Assembly: GCA_015067175.1 (NCBI GenBank)
Contig: SVMX01000010.1
Location: forward strand, 1 to 64,000
Reading direction: 5' to 3'
Source: Oscillospiraceae bacterium
GTDB taxonomy: Bacteria; Bacillota; Clostridia; Oscillospirales; Ruminococcaceae
Length of the DNA stretch: 64,000 nucleotides
A program made the translations under genes and the position numbers. Positions 31,938 through 40,242 of the stretch are shown piece after piece (position 1 is the stretch's first letter; each line of letters starts with the position of its first letter). The notes below the pieces were generated by a model that worked only from the letters and a program-made list of their open reading frames with translations, did no database searches and was not told the origin of the DNA.

Positions 31938-34307
31938 TTACTCAATATTAGCTGTGTCGGAGGACTTGATCTTTCTAGTGTAGAGCGAGGTCAAAAATGC
32001 GCTTACGGTCGTCGTAGCAAGCACTATAAGCGGGAAAATGAGATACATTTCAAGAGGGTCAACGATATAATCGACGCCAAGCTCCAATCCCATCATTTTG
32101 AATAGGGGGTCAATGCAGAGGTGCGTCAGAGGCATAGCGAATATCTCGCCTATTATTACCGCGATAACTCCCACAAAAGCAAATCGCAGTGCGTGGTATG
32201 TGTAGATCTTGCTGTTACGTGTGCCTATCGCTTTCATCAGCGCTATCTCGCCTGTTTCCTTTGCGATAAAGGAGCGCTCCATTAGTACGGTGATGAGGGC
32301 GGATAAGACGATTGTGAGGATTGCAACAAGGGATTTTACCGCAGCAAGTGTTTCGGTAACACCCAGCATATCAGATGTTGTTTCAACGCAGGTTTCTACA
32401 TTTTCATAATCGGGGAATATCCTTTTGATCTCTTCAATTCTACGTTCGATCTCTTTATCATCGGGGTCATCGGTAAAGGTGATCTGCGTATTGATGCCGC
32501 CCTGAGACTGAATGTAGTTGATCTCTTCGTCAGAATGCAGTCTTATACCATATCCTTGCTGATTCATCGACTGGAAGAATGCTGTGATAATATATTCCTT
32601 ATCGCCGTCAATGGTCTTTATCGTGATCGTATCGCCGATATTTGCTTGAAGCTTATTTGCGGCAATTCTTGTTATAGCAATTTCGTTTGTGTTCTGCGGT
32701 GTTGTTCCTGCCGTATATTCGTACATATCCATGGTCGTGCCTGTACCGTGATAAATACAGATATTGCTTTCATTTTCTCCGAAAACCACAGGAAGACTAA
32801 ACATCATTTCCTGATAGCATTTTGCAGGAATACCATTCTCGGCAAGAGCTTGTTCCATATTGTCAAGGTGCTGTTCAAGCTTTTCGTGTCCGTCGTCCAG
32901 CATACATTCATTGATGATATGACTGTCAAGATATACGTCACAGCCTGCCCAGCCGAATGTTGCGGCAAGACTGTCGCTGTTCATCGTGGAAACTGTTGCC
33001 GAAAGCATAAGCATAAGAGAAAGACAAAGGAAGAACGTCAGTGTGATAATGCTGTAACGCTTGGGACTGCTTACAATGTCGTTAAGAGCAAGAAAGGGCG
33101 TTGCGGAAATCTTTGACTTTCCGAGGCTCATAAGGCTCTTTTTACGGAAGCGCTCGCCCGTCTGACCGTTTCTTATTGCATCAATGGGAGTCATTTTCTT
33201 GACCTTACCCGTACAGCCGTAGCAGAACAGCAGGATAACTGCAATAACAAGCACGGCACAGAGAATGTTCACAAAGATCGGGTTAGCATTTCCGATTATG
33301 ATCGTCTGCGAAGAAACGCTCATAAGCATTTTGCTGAACGGGAAGCTGAGTACAAGACCGATAATTGCACCGAGTACCGAAAGTCCCATGTATTTTACGA
33401 GATACAGACCTCTGATTTTGAAATTGCTTATACCTATCGCTTTCATAACGCCTATCTCACGAAATTCCTCCGACAATGTAAAGGTGATAGTAAAGCGCAG
33501 TACCACAAATGCTATGATAATGAGGATAACGCTTACCACAAGCAGAATACCCACCACTATCATATCAAAAATATAGCTGAACTCCATTGCGCCCCTGTCC
33601 ATTAAAAGAATACTGTTGTCTACAAGAGGCTTTATTTGTGTCGGCACTGCTTTAGCGTCGTCCGAATATATGTAAATAAGACTTCCGCCGTAAAATTTTT
33701 CTGTGTTTTCGGCATAAACGAAATGATCATAATCCTCCTCGCTGATAATATAACGAGCTACTGAAATCTGATTTGAGCCGAAAATTGCGTCCTTTATCTT
33801 TCCTGCGAGAACTAATTTACAGCTTACACCATTCAACTCTATGGTAAGCTTATCACCCACATCAATACCGATAGCGTCTGCCTTTCCCTCTGTCATATAA
33901 AACTCGCCCTGCTTTACAGCTTCAAGGATACTGCCGTCAGGGAGATAATAATTCATAGCAATATCGCTGTGGACCATATTCGTGCCGCCGTTAATAACTA
34001 TATCCTCGTTTTCAAATATTAAATTATCAGGCGCTAAAAACAGTGTGTTTTCCATAGCATAGCTGTCTACTGCAGCTGCTGAGCTTACAGTTTCTTCAAC
34101 ATCGATCGCGAGATTTTTGTTCATAGTGACCGCAAGATATTCGGGCGCATTCGCCATTTCAAAATAATTATCCAGCGCAGAAGTAACGCTTATAATATTG
34201 TTTACACTTGATGACACGAACATCGTCGCAAGTATGATAAATACAAGCAATATAACGTTCATTGCCTTTTTTCGTTTAAGGTCTTTTTTCAGTATGTTGA
34301 GATACAT
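31938..34307 (-). CDS. FtsX-type ABC transporter permease
   Basis: A 789-residue permease. TM1 near 18-38 is followed by a large external domain (about 40-250), then an FtsX/MacB core of three helices (EEFREIGVMKAIGISNFKIRGLYL between helices), a further helix, a second external domain (about 440-640), and a second FtsX core (KETGEIALMKAIGTRNSKIYTYHALRF). It is first gene of the cluster, with AAAGGAGAACTGAA before ATG. It probably works with the downstream ATPase in export or mechanotransmission; the substrate is unknown. Confidence 0.9.
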   Translation of the reverse strand: MYLNILKKDLKRKKAMNVILLVFIILATMFVSSSVNNIISVTSALDNYFEMANAPEYLAVTMNKNLAIDVEETVSSAAAVDSYAMENTLFLAPDNLIFENEDIVINGGTNMVHSDIAMNYYLPDGSILEAVKQGEFYMTEGKADAIGIDVGDKLTIELNGVSCKLVLAGKIKDAIFGSNQISVARYIISEEDYDHFVYAENTEKFYGGSLIYIYSDDAKAVPTQIKPLVDNSILLMDRGAMEFSYIFDMIVVGILLVVSVILIIIAFVVLRFTITFTLSEEFREIGVMKAIGISNFKIRGLYLVKYMGLSVLGAIIGLVLSFPFSKMLMSVSSQTIIIGNANPIFVNILCAVLVIAVILLFCYGCTGKVKKMTPIDAIRNGQTGERFRKKSLMSLGKSKISATPFLALNDIVSSPKRYSIITLTFFLCLSLMLMLSATVSTMNSDSLAATFGWAGCDVYLDSHIINECMLDDGHEKLEQHLDNMEQALAENGIPAKCYQEMMFSLPVVFGENESNICIYHGTGTTMDMYEYTAGTTPQNTNEIAITRIAANKLQANIGDTITIKTIDGDKEYIITAFFQSMNQQGYGIRLHSDEEINYIQSQGGINTQITFTDDPDDKEIERRIEEIKRIFPDYENVETCVETTSDMLGVTETLAAVKSLVAILTIVLSALITVLMERSFIAKETGEIALMKAIGTRNSKIYTYHALRFAFVGVIAVIIGEIFAMPLTHLCIDPLFKMMGLELGVDYIVDPLEMYLIFPLIVLATTTVSAFLTSLYTRKIKSSDTANIE

Positions 34308-34336
34308 TTCAGTTCTCCTTTCATCGTTGTAACCTC

Positions 34337-34342
34337 AGTATA
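34337..34342 (-). promoter_or_regulatory. Candidate -10 for the permease-ATPase-regulator-kinase operon
   Basis: TATACT on the minus strand, 30 bp before the permease start. No good -35 is seen; upstream lies an AT-rich TTAAGGATTATTTAATAATT stretch that could be a regulator site. Confidence 0.4.
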
Positions 34343-34571
34343 GCATGGAAATTATTAAATAATCCTTAAATTATTGCAGATATCAGCTCGAACGGCTCGT
34401 TTTACTGTAGTCGCTTTGCATATTCAATAAATAAAAAGTTATTAGATTAAAAAAAATTAGTTGCAATTTATAATGAAATTTTTAGCAAAATATGTTATAC
34501 TTAATAGAAGTATACAATTTAGAGAAATTCAACACACTTTGCGTGTTATAAGTTTATACAACGGAGGTCGT

Positions 34572-37487
34572 ATGAAAAAAAGGTTTTTGTGCTGGCTGCT
34601 GTCAGCAATTATGCTTTTTACAAATATCCCACTCAACGCATACGCTCAGGACGAGCCGTATGTCGTTACCGTCTACAACGAGAGCAACGGGCTTCCCACA
34701 GGTGAAGCAAACGTTGTTATGCAGTCGTCTGACGGATATATCTGGATAGGCAGCTATGGCGGACTTATCCGCTATGACGGCACACAATTCAGAAACTACA
34801 GCACTGAGGGCGCGATAGAGTCAAGCTCCGTGCGCTCGATATTTGAGGACTCCAAGGGCAGACTGTGGGTCGGCACCAATGACGCAGGCGTGTACATGAT
34901 GGAAAATGACGTGTTTACACACATCACAGCCGACTCAAAGACTGATTTCCTTTGCGTGCGCGGCTTCTGCGAGGGCAGCGACGGCACGGTATATGTTGGC
35001 TCAAACTCTGGCATGGGCGAGATAAGCGGCGACAAGATACTGCCCTATGATATCCCTGAGGTGCTGGGACAGACCGTTTACTGCGTTGGCGAGGATTCGC
35101 TCGGACGCGTATGGGGCGCAATGAACAACGGCAAGTGCGCTATAGTAAAGGACGGCAAGCTTGCTGAAATGTTCACCTCAGAAAATGTGCTGAGCGGCAG
35201 CGAGATATACAGCCTTACAGCAGACAAAAACGGCAGCATCATACTTGGAAGCTCCTCAAACGAAGTGGTGCGCTTAAGCGCTTTCACTGAAAACGGCAGC
35301 TATACCGCCGAGCATTTTACGGTCGGCGCAGTTACCTCTCATAACAGCGTTACAGTCACCGAAACGGGCAGCATAATGGTTGCAGGCGTGCAAGGCTATG
35401 CCGTTATAGCTCCCGATGGCAGCGTCAGCGAATACACAGATGATAAAGAGGCTGCTTCCGTAAACACCATAGCACGCGACTATGAAGGTAATATATGGCT
35501 TTCCTCGTCGAGCTTCGGCGTTATCAAATATTCGCTCGGCTGCATAAGCTCCCCCAACAACGACGCGGGACTTCACGACATGGCAATAAATACCGTTGCC
35601 AAAGCAAACGGCAGATACTACCTCGGACTTGACAGCGGATTGATGATATTTGACAGCGAGTGGAAGCCTGTAGACGACGAGCTTATCTCTGCCTTTTCGG
35701 GCGTTAGGATACGAAATATCATCACCGACAGCAAGGGCAGGATATGGATAGCCTCCTACTCCGAAAATGCTGTGATGTGCTATAACTCAGACAGCAGTGA
35801 AACCAAAGTATACAACACCAAAAACGGACTTGCAGGCGACAAGGTGCGCGTGTTAAAGGAGCTTTCTGACGGGCGCATTGCAGTCGGCACTCAGACAGGC
35901 ATAAGTATCATCAAAAACGATAAGATAACCGAAAACTACACCTACGACGACGGCATGGAAAACACCTCTGTCCTTTGCTTTGAGGAGGGCAAAAACGGCG
36001 CTCTGTATGTCGGCAGCGACGGCGCAGGCATATATGAAATAAAGGACGGCAAGCTCACAAATTACAGCTTTGAACAAGGTCTTAGTGAGGGCGTAGTGCT
36101 GCGTATGCTGAAAAACTCCGATGAGGACGGATATTTCGTAAGCGCGGGCAGCAGCCTGTACTACTGGAAAGACGGCGCTTTCGCAAAGCTGTCGAACTTC
36201 GACAAAGCACAGGGCAGTATTTTCGATTTCTATGACCGCAACGGAAAGCTGTGGGTGCTTCAGAACAGCGGCATACGCGTTGTTGATAAGGCTCAGCTTT
36301 TAAGCGGTGAGCCAACCGAGGCTGTCACCTACGGCACACAGCACGGACTTTCAGGCACGCTCAACGCAAACACCTGGAACTTTGAGGACGAAAACGGAGA
36401 GCTTATAATGGCGACCAGAAGCGGTATAAGCGTATTTGGCTTCAGTGGCGTCAGCAGCAAGCTTCCCGATGTTATCATAAACACAGTTAAGGTTGACTCC
36501 GAAAGCTATGAGCACCCCGAAAGCCTTGATATTGCAAGCAGCGCGCAGCGTGTTACATTTGATTTTTCCGCGTTGTCCTACTCTGATACCTCTCCGCTGA
36601 AGCTCTCCTATAAGCTTACAGGATTTGACGAGAGCGAGACCGTTATAGATACCGAAAAGAGCAGTAGCGTGAGCTACACCAACCTCCCGGGCGGCAGCTA
36701 CACATTTGAAGTAAAGGTGTTCAGCTCCGAATCTCCCGAGGTGTTTAATAGCTGCAGTATACAATTCACAAAGGCTCTGAGGATGACCGAGCAGCCGCTT
36801 TTCTGGGTGCTGCTTGCAGCGGCGATAGTTGCCGCAACTACTGCCATCTTGATAGTGCTGGTGCGTGTAAAACTCAGTATCATGAACCGCAGACAGCAGG
36901 AATATAAGAGCATTGTAGATCAAGCGCTTCTCACCTTTGCAAACGCCATTGACGCTAAGGACAAATACACAAACGGACACTCCGTCAGAGTGGCTTTCTA
37001 TTCAAGAGAGCTTGCAAAGCGCATGGGAATGAGCGAAAGCGAGCAGGAGCATATCTACTACGTTGCGCTGATGCACGATATCGGAAAGATAGGTATTCCC
37101 GATAATATTCTGAACAAGCCGGGCATGCTCACCGACGAAGAGCGCAAGGTCATTCAGACTCACGTTGACATCGGCGGCGAGATACTCAAAGACTTCACCG
37201 CGCTTTCGGGTATTACAGACGGCGCAAGATACCATCACGAGCGCTACGACGGCAAGGGCTACAGCAAGGGACTTAAAGGCGAGGATATACCGCAGCTTGC
37301 GAGGATAATCGGCGTTGCCGATACATACGACGCAATGTCGAGTGACCGTGTATACAGAAAGTCGCTATCCGAGGAAGTAATAATCGAGGAGCTTAACAAA
37401 AACAGCGGCACGCAGTTTGACCCCGAGGTAATTCCGCATATGCTTGATATGATAAAGGACGGAACTGTCCCTTATAAAAGCGAATGA
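34572..37487 (+). CDS. Membrane sensor: Reg_prop beta-propeller, Y_Y_Y domain and cytoplasmic HD-GYP
   Basis: A 971-residue protein. A signal peptide (cleavage near NAYA-QD) is followed by many Reg_prop repeats (SSDGYIWIGSYGGLIRYDG, EDSKGRLWVGTNDAGVYMM and others) forming one or two beta-propellers to about 620. A Y_Y_Y domain comes next (about 633-730), a membrane helix (about 743-770), then an HD-GYP domain with HDIGKIGIPD (about 834) and HHERYDGKGY (about 887; the GYP Pro is Ser). HD-GYP enzymes break c-di-GMP. This outside-sensing design resembles hybrid two-component sensors of glycan users, but the output is a phosphodiesterase. ATG 34572 has GGAGGTCG upstream. Confidence 0.92.
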   Translation: MKKRFLCWLLSAIMLFTNIPLNAYAQDEPYVVTVYNESNGLPTGEANVVMQSSDGYIWIGSYGGLIRYDGTQFRNYSTEGAIESSSVRSIFEDSKGRLWVGTNDAGVYMMENDVFTHITADSKTDFLCVRGFCEGSDGTVYVGSNSGMGEISGDKILPYDIPEVLGQTVYCVGEDSLGRVWGAMNNGKCAIVKDGKLAEMFTSENVLSGSEIYSLTADKNGSIILGSSSNEVVRLSAFTENGSYTAEHFTVGAVTSHNSVTVTETGSIMVAGVQGYAVIAPDGSVSEYTDDKEAASVNTIARDYEGNIWLSSSSFGVIKYSLGCISSPNNDAGLHDMAINTVAKANGRYYLGLDSGLMIFDSEWKPVDDELISAFSGVRIRNIITDSKGRIWIASYSENAVMCYNSDSSETKVYNTKNGLAGDKVRVLKELSDGRIAVGTQTGISIIKNDKITENYTYDDGMENTSVLCFEEGKNGALYVGSDGAGIYEIKDGKLTNYSFEQGLSEGVVLRMLKNSDEDGYFVSAGSSLYYWKDGAFAKLSNFDKAQGSIFDFYDRNGKLWVLQNSGIRVVDKAQLLSGEPTEAVTYGTQHGLSGTLNANTWNFEDENGELIMATRSGISVFGFSGVSSKLPDVIINTVKVDSESYEHPESLDIASSAQRVTFDFSALSYSDTSPLKLSYKLTGFDESETVIDTEKSSSVSYTNLPGGSYTFEVKVFSSESPEVFNSCSIQFTKALRMTEQPLFWVLLAAAIVAATTAILIVLVRVKLSIMNRRQQEYKSIVDQALLTFANAIDAKDKYTNGHSVRVAFYSRELAKRMGMSESEQEHIYYVALMHDIGKIGIPDNILNKPGMLTDEERKVIQTHVDIGGEILKDFTALSGITDGARYHHERYDGKGYSKGLKGEDIPQLARIIGVADTYDAMSSDRVYRKSLSEEVIIEELNKNSGTQFDPEVIPHMLDMIKDGTVPYKSE

Positions 37488-37513
37488 AATATTTTGATGT
37501 AAACTGACATAAC

Positions 37514-37538
37514 AAAAAGCCCCGATTCGGGGCTTTTT
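37514..37538. terminator. Bidirectional terminator, HD-GYP gene / DUF1893 gene
   Basis: Perfect ten-pair stem AAAAAGCCCC / GGGGCTTTTT with a five-base loop. Confidence 0.92.
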
Positions 37539-37541
37539 GTA

Positions 37542-37952
37542 TTATAGCGTTTTCAAACGCTCCTCTATAGCTTTTAGCGCCTCGGTCGGAGTGTCGATAC
37601 CTGCGACTGCCTGCTCTATCGGGCAGATTCCTGTACCCACGCGGTTGATTATGTTAGCGCAAAGTGTGCCGCACTCCGCTTTTATGCCGTACCTTATGAG
37701 GATATCAAGCGCAGGCTTGCTCATTACATCAGCGTAAACCTCGCGAACACCAAGCAGCACATACAGAAATGCCGCTCCCGCGCCAACGACCTTATCGGCG
37801 GCGAAGAAGCCATCGCCTTTTCCCTCCGTAAGCCATGAGAGCAGCGGCTTTACACCGCGCTCGGTGCTAACAAGGGTCTGCTCTTCCCTGCACATCACAC
37901 AGGTAAAGCCGCCGTCACAAAGCCGAGCTTTCGCTCTTTCGATATCAGTCAT
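37542..37952 (-). CDS. DUF1893 (TM1506-like) protein
   Basis: A 136-residue protein of the DUF1893 family: RLCDGGFTCVMCREEQTLVSTERGVKPLLSWL, then FFAADKVVGAGAAFLYVLLGVREVYADVMSKPA and GTGICPIEQAV match this small deaminase-like-fold family whose function is not known. There are conserved Cys in CVMC and TLCANII. It is the third gene of an operon after an aldo/keto reductase and an ECF substrate-binding protein, and overlaps the latter's stop by 8 bp. ATG 37952 has AAAGGC upstream. The neighbours suggest a role around uptake and use of a small nutrient. Confidence 0.83.
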   Translation of the reverse strand: MTDIERAKARLCDGGFTCVMCREEQTLVSTERGVKPLLSWLTEGKGDGFFAADKVVGAGAAFLYVLLGVREVYADVMSKPALDILIRYGIKAECGTLCANIINRVGTGICPIEQAVAGIDTPTEALKAIEERLKTL

Positions 37953-38493
37953 TGTCTGCCTTTCTGATAAGATAGACAGCAAGCGGGATCACTGCAAGCT
38001 GGATTAGTATTCCTGCCCAGCCGGCCGCTATACTGCTGCCGATAGTCATAGGGTGAACGCTTGCACCGAAGCCGAAAAATCCGATGAGGATAGCTGCGGC
38101 TTTTATCGCTCTGCCAATGGCCTGAACGGCAAGCACTTTCAGCACTGTCGGCATTTTGCTTGTGCGAAGTACTCCCGCAAAAAATCCGTAAGCGCAAAGC
38201 TCTATCGCCATAAAGGGCAGCATTGCCGCCATGGGCATTCCCGTAAGAACGAAGCTAAGAATAGGGCTGAGTGCGCCTGCAATACCTGCGGCATAAGGTC
38301 CGCACAGAAGTCCTGCGAGAATTATCGGCAGGTGCATGGGAAGAAGCAGCTCGCCGAGCGCGCTTCCCGTGCCGATATGCGAGCCGATAAGGTGCACAAG
38401 CTGCGGCAGCGCAACAGCAGCTGCTAAAGCGATAAGGCCGCCCAATGTCTGCGCCTTTATTGAAAGTTTTTTATTTGATACAACGGAAGTCAT
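37945..38493 (-). CDS. ECF transporter S component
   Basis: A 182-residue membrane protein with about six helices: LGGLIALAAAVALPQLVHLIG, LLLPMHLPIILAGLLCGPYAAGIAGALSPILSF, and MPMAAMLPFMAIELCAYGFFAGVL. The MHLP and GP patterns are typical of substrate-binding (S) components of energy-coupling factor importers for vitamins and similar small molecules. No EcfA/EcfT genes are here, so it probably shares a common module encoded elsewhere. The ligand is not evident. GGAGGATACATA precedes the ATG. Confidence 0.85.
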   Translation of the reverse strand: MTSVVSNKKLSIKAQTLGGLIALAAAVALPQLVHLIGSHIGTGSALGELLLPMHLPIILAGLLCGPYAAGIAGALSPILSFVLTGMPMAAMLPFMAIELCAYGFFAGVLRTSKMPTVLKVLAVQAIGRAIKAAAILIGFFGFGASVHPMTIGSSIAAGWAGILIQLAVIPLAVYLIRKADND

Positions 38494-38505
38494 TATGTAT
38501 CCTCC

Positions 38506-39633
38506 TTAAATATGCTTTGCAAAATCCGCCATCGCCTCGGATATCTTAATGCCCTGCGGACAGACGGATTCACAGCCCTTGCAGCCTATACAAGCAGTGG
38601 GAAGCTTGTCCGCGCTCATTTCAGCTATCTCGGGCGGCGCGGTGTAGCCGCTGCCTGTGCGGTAATGTCTGTTGTAAAGCTCTATCAGCAGCGGAATATC
38701 AAGCCCCTGCGGACAATAAGATGTGCAGTAGCGGCAAGAGGTGCATGGCAGCCTGTTTTCGGAGATGATACGGTCTGCTATCTTCATGACGGCCGCTGTT
38801 TCCTCGGCATTGAGGGGCTTGTGCTCGGAGAATGTTTTGAGATTGTCTGCGACCTGCTCGTCGTTGGACATTCCCGAGAGCGTCATTACTACCTGCGGCA
38901 AGCTCTGTAAAAATCTGAACGACCATGCCGCAATGCTCTCATCGGGACGCAGTGCTTTGAGCGAAGCTGCCTCGTTTTCGGGAAGATTCGCAAGCTGTCC
39001 GCCGCGCACAGGCTCCATTACCCAAACGGGAATGTTGTAGCTGTCGAGAAGCTCGACCTTTTCCTTGGCGCACTGCATAATCCAGTCAAGCCAATTGAGC
39101 TGGATCTGACAAAATTCCATATCCTTACCGTAAGCGTCAAGGAAACGCTTCATAGTAGCATAATCGCCGTGCGTGGAAAAACCGAGGTGCTTTATCCTGC
39201 CGTTTTTCTTCTGCTGCATAAGATAGTCGAAAATGCCGTACTTCGGGTCAAGATAGGCTTCGAGATTATAGTCGCAGACGGTGTGGAAAAGGTAGAAGTC
39301 AAAATAGTCCACCTCGCATTTTTTGAGCTGCTCCTCGAATATCTCCTCAACGTGCGGCATATTTGCGGTATCATAGCCGGGGAATTTGGTCGCGAGATAG
39401 TAACTGTCGCGAGGATATTTCTTTAAAAGCTTTGCGGTAACTACCTCGGACTGTCCGCTGTGATATCCGTAGGCGGTGTCAAAGTAGTTAATGCCGTTTT
39501 TAATGGCGTTGTCGAACATTTCGGCAACCCTTTTCTCGTCGATACAGTCGTCCTTACCGTCGATACAAGGGAATCTCATACAGCCCATGCCGAGCGCCGA
39601 AAGCTCTTTATCCTTAAATTTGTTGTAGAGCAT
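38506..39633 (-). CDS. Aldo/keto reductase with C-terminal 4Fe-4S ferredoxin domain
   Basis: A 375-residue protein. Residues about 1-280 form an aldo/keto reductase barrel (LSALGMGCMRFP, NGINYFDTAYGYHSGQSE, YYLATKFPGYDT, IKHLGFSTHGD). The C-terminus carries a ferredoxin-type segment with two cluster motifs, CTSCRYCTSYCPQ and CIGCKGCESVCPQ. Family members probably link NAD(P)H or ferredoxin to a carbonyl substrate. It is first gene of the operon with the ECF S component and DUF1893 protein, with GGGAGGTGC upstream of the ATG. The specific substrate is unknown. Confidence 0.9.
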   Translation of the reverse strand: MLYNKFKDKELSALGMGCMRFPCIDGKDDCIDEKRVAEMFDNAIKNGINYFDTAYGYHSGQSEVVTAKLLKKYPRDSYYLATKFPGYDTANMPHVEEIFEEQLKKCEVDYFDFYLFHTVCDYNLEAYLDPKYGIFDYLMQQKKNGRIKHLGFSTHGDYATMKRFLDAYGKDMEFCQIQLNWLDWIMQCAKEKVELLDSYNIPVWVMEPVRGGQLANLPENEAASLKALRPDESIAAWSFRFLQSLPQVVMTLSGMSNDEQVADNLKTFSEHKPLNAEETAAVMKIADRIISENRLPCTSCRYCTSYCPQGLDIPLLIELYNRHYRTGSGYTAPPEIAEMSADKLPTACIGCKGCESVCPQGIKISEAMADFAKHI

Positions 39634-39660
39634 AAAGCACCTCCCAGATAATTTTAACTT

Positions 39661-39689
39661 ATTTTACCACATATTTAACGTAAATGCAA
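39661..39689 (-). promoter_or_regulatory. Promoter of the aldo/keto reductase-ECF-DUF1893 operon
   Basis: Minus strand TTGCAT (39684-39689), 17 bp, TAAAAT (39661-39666). Confidence 0.62.
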
Positions 39690-39761
39690 TAAAAATATTA
39701 AAATTTCCCAAACCAGTTACATATACCATCATACTTACGCAAAAAGACTACATAGCATTGA

Positions 39762-39790
39762 TTGACATTTACTTGCACCAGTGGTATAAT
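39762..39790 (+). promoter_or_regulatory. Consensus sigma-A promoter of the DUF4132 operon
   Basis: Perfect TTGACA (39762-39767), 17 bp, TATAAT (39785-39790), 40 bp before the small first gene. Confidence 0.92.
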
Positions 39791-39830
39791 TAAATCAGTT
39801 TATCATAGTAATACGTTAAAGGAGGCTGTC

Positions 39831-40241
39831 ATGACTATTTTAGTAAATGTAAAGCAGCTAGGCAAAAAGCGGAACAAAATAAGCGAAATGCCGTTTTTTC
39901 TCGAAAACGAGCCTTGCACACTGCGGGAGCTTATAACAGAGAGCGTGCGCACCTGCGTTACCGCTTACAACGCTCGGCTGAACAAGGAGGCTAAGCCGCT
40001 TTCTGAGGACGATATCTCCGCAATGAGCGAGCTTGGAAAAATAGCCTTTGGGCTGTCCGAGGGAGCAGCCGCAGACCTAGGTAAAGCTACCGAAGACGCT
40101 ATCCTAGCGTTTGAGGACGGGCTTTATCGGATATTCCTCGGCGAACAGGAGCTTACAGAGCTTGACGGCAGCATTGAACTTAACGAAAACAGCAGCGTGA
40201 CTTTTATAAGACTTGTCATGCTTGCGGGAAGGATGTGGTAA
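39831..40241 (+). CDS. Small protein upstream of DUF4132 gene, possibly beta-grasp (ubiquitin-like)
   Basis: A 136-residue protein I cannot assign to a named family. The N-terminus TILVNVKQLGKKRNKISEMPFFL followed by CTLRELITESV looks like the beta-hairpin and helix of a ubiquitin-like beta-grasp fold. The C-terminus SVTFIRLVMLAGRMW would supply the last strand. The middle is an Ala/Glu-rich helical insert. There is no Gly-Gly end, so it is not an obvious conjugated modifier. It has AAAGGAGG before the ATG and ends 1 bp before the DUF4132 start, so the two are surely made together and probably form a complex. Confidence 0.7.
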   Translation: MTILVNVKQLGKKRNKISEMPFFLENEPCTLRELITESVRTCVTAYNARLNKEAKPLSEDDISAMSELGKIAFGLSEGAAADLGKATEDAILAFEDGLYRIFLGEQELTELDGSIELNENSSVTFIRLVMLAGRMW

Positions 40242-40242
40242 C

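Noticed and set aside
29216..34307. Classic BceRS-BceAB module
   Set aside because: The kinase has an external domain of about 78 residues and the permease has two large external domains; no TNACA-N4-TGTAA site was found, so only a general ABC plus two-component cluster is claimed.
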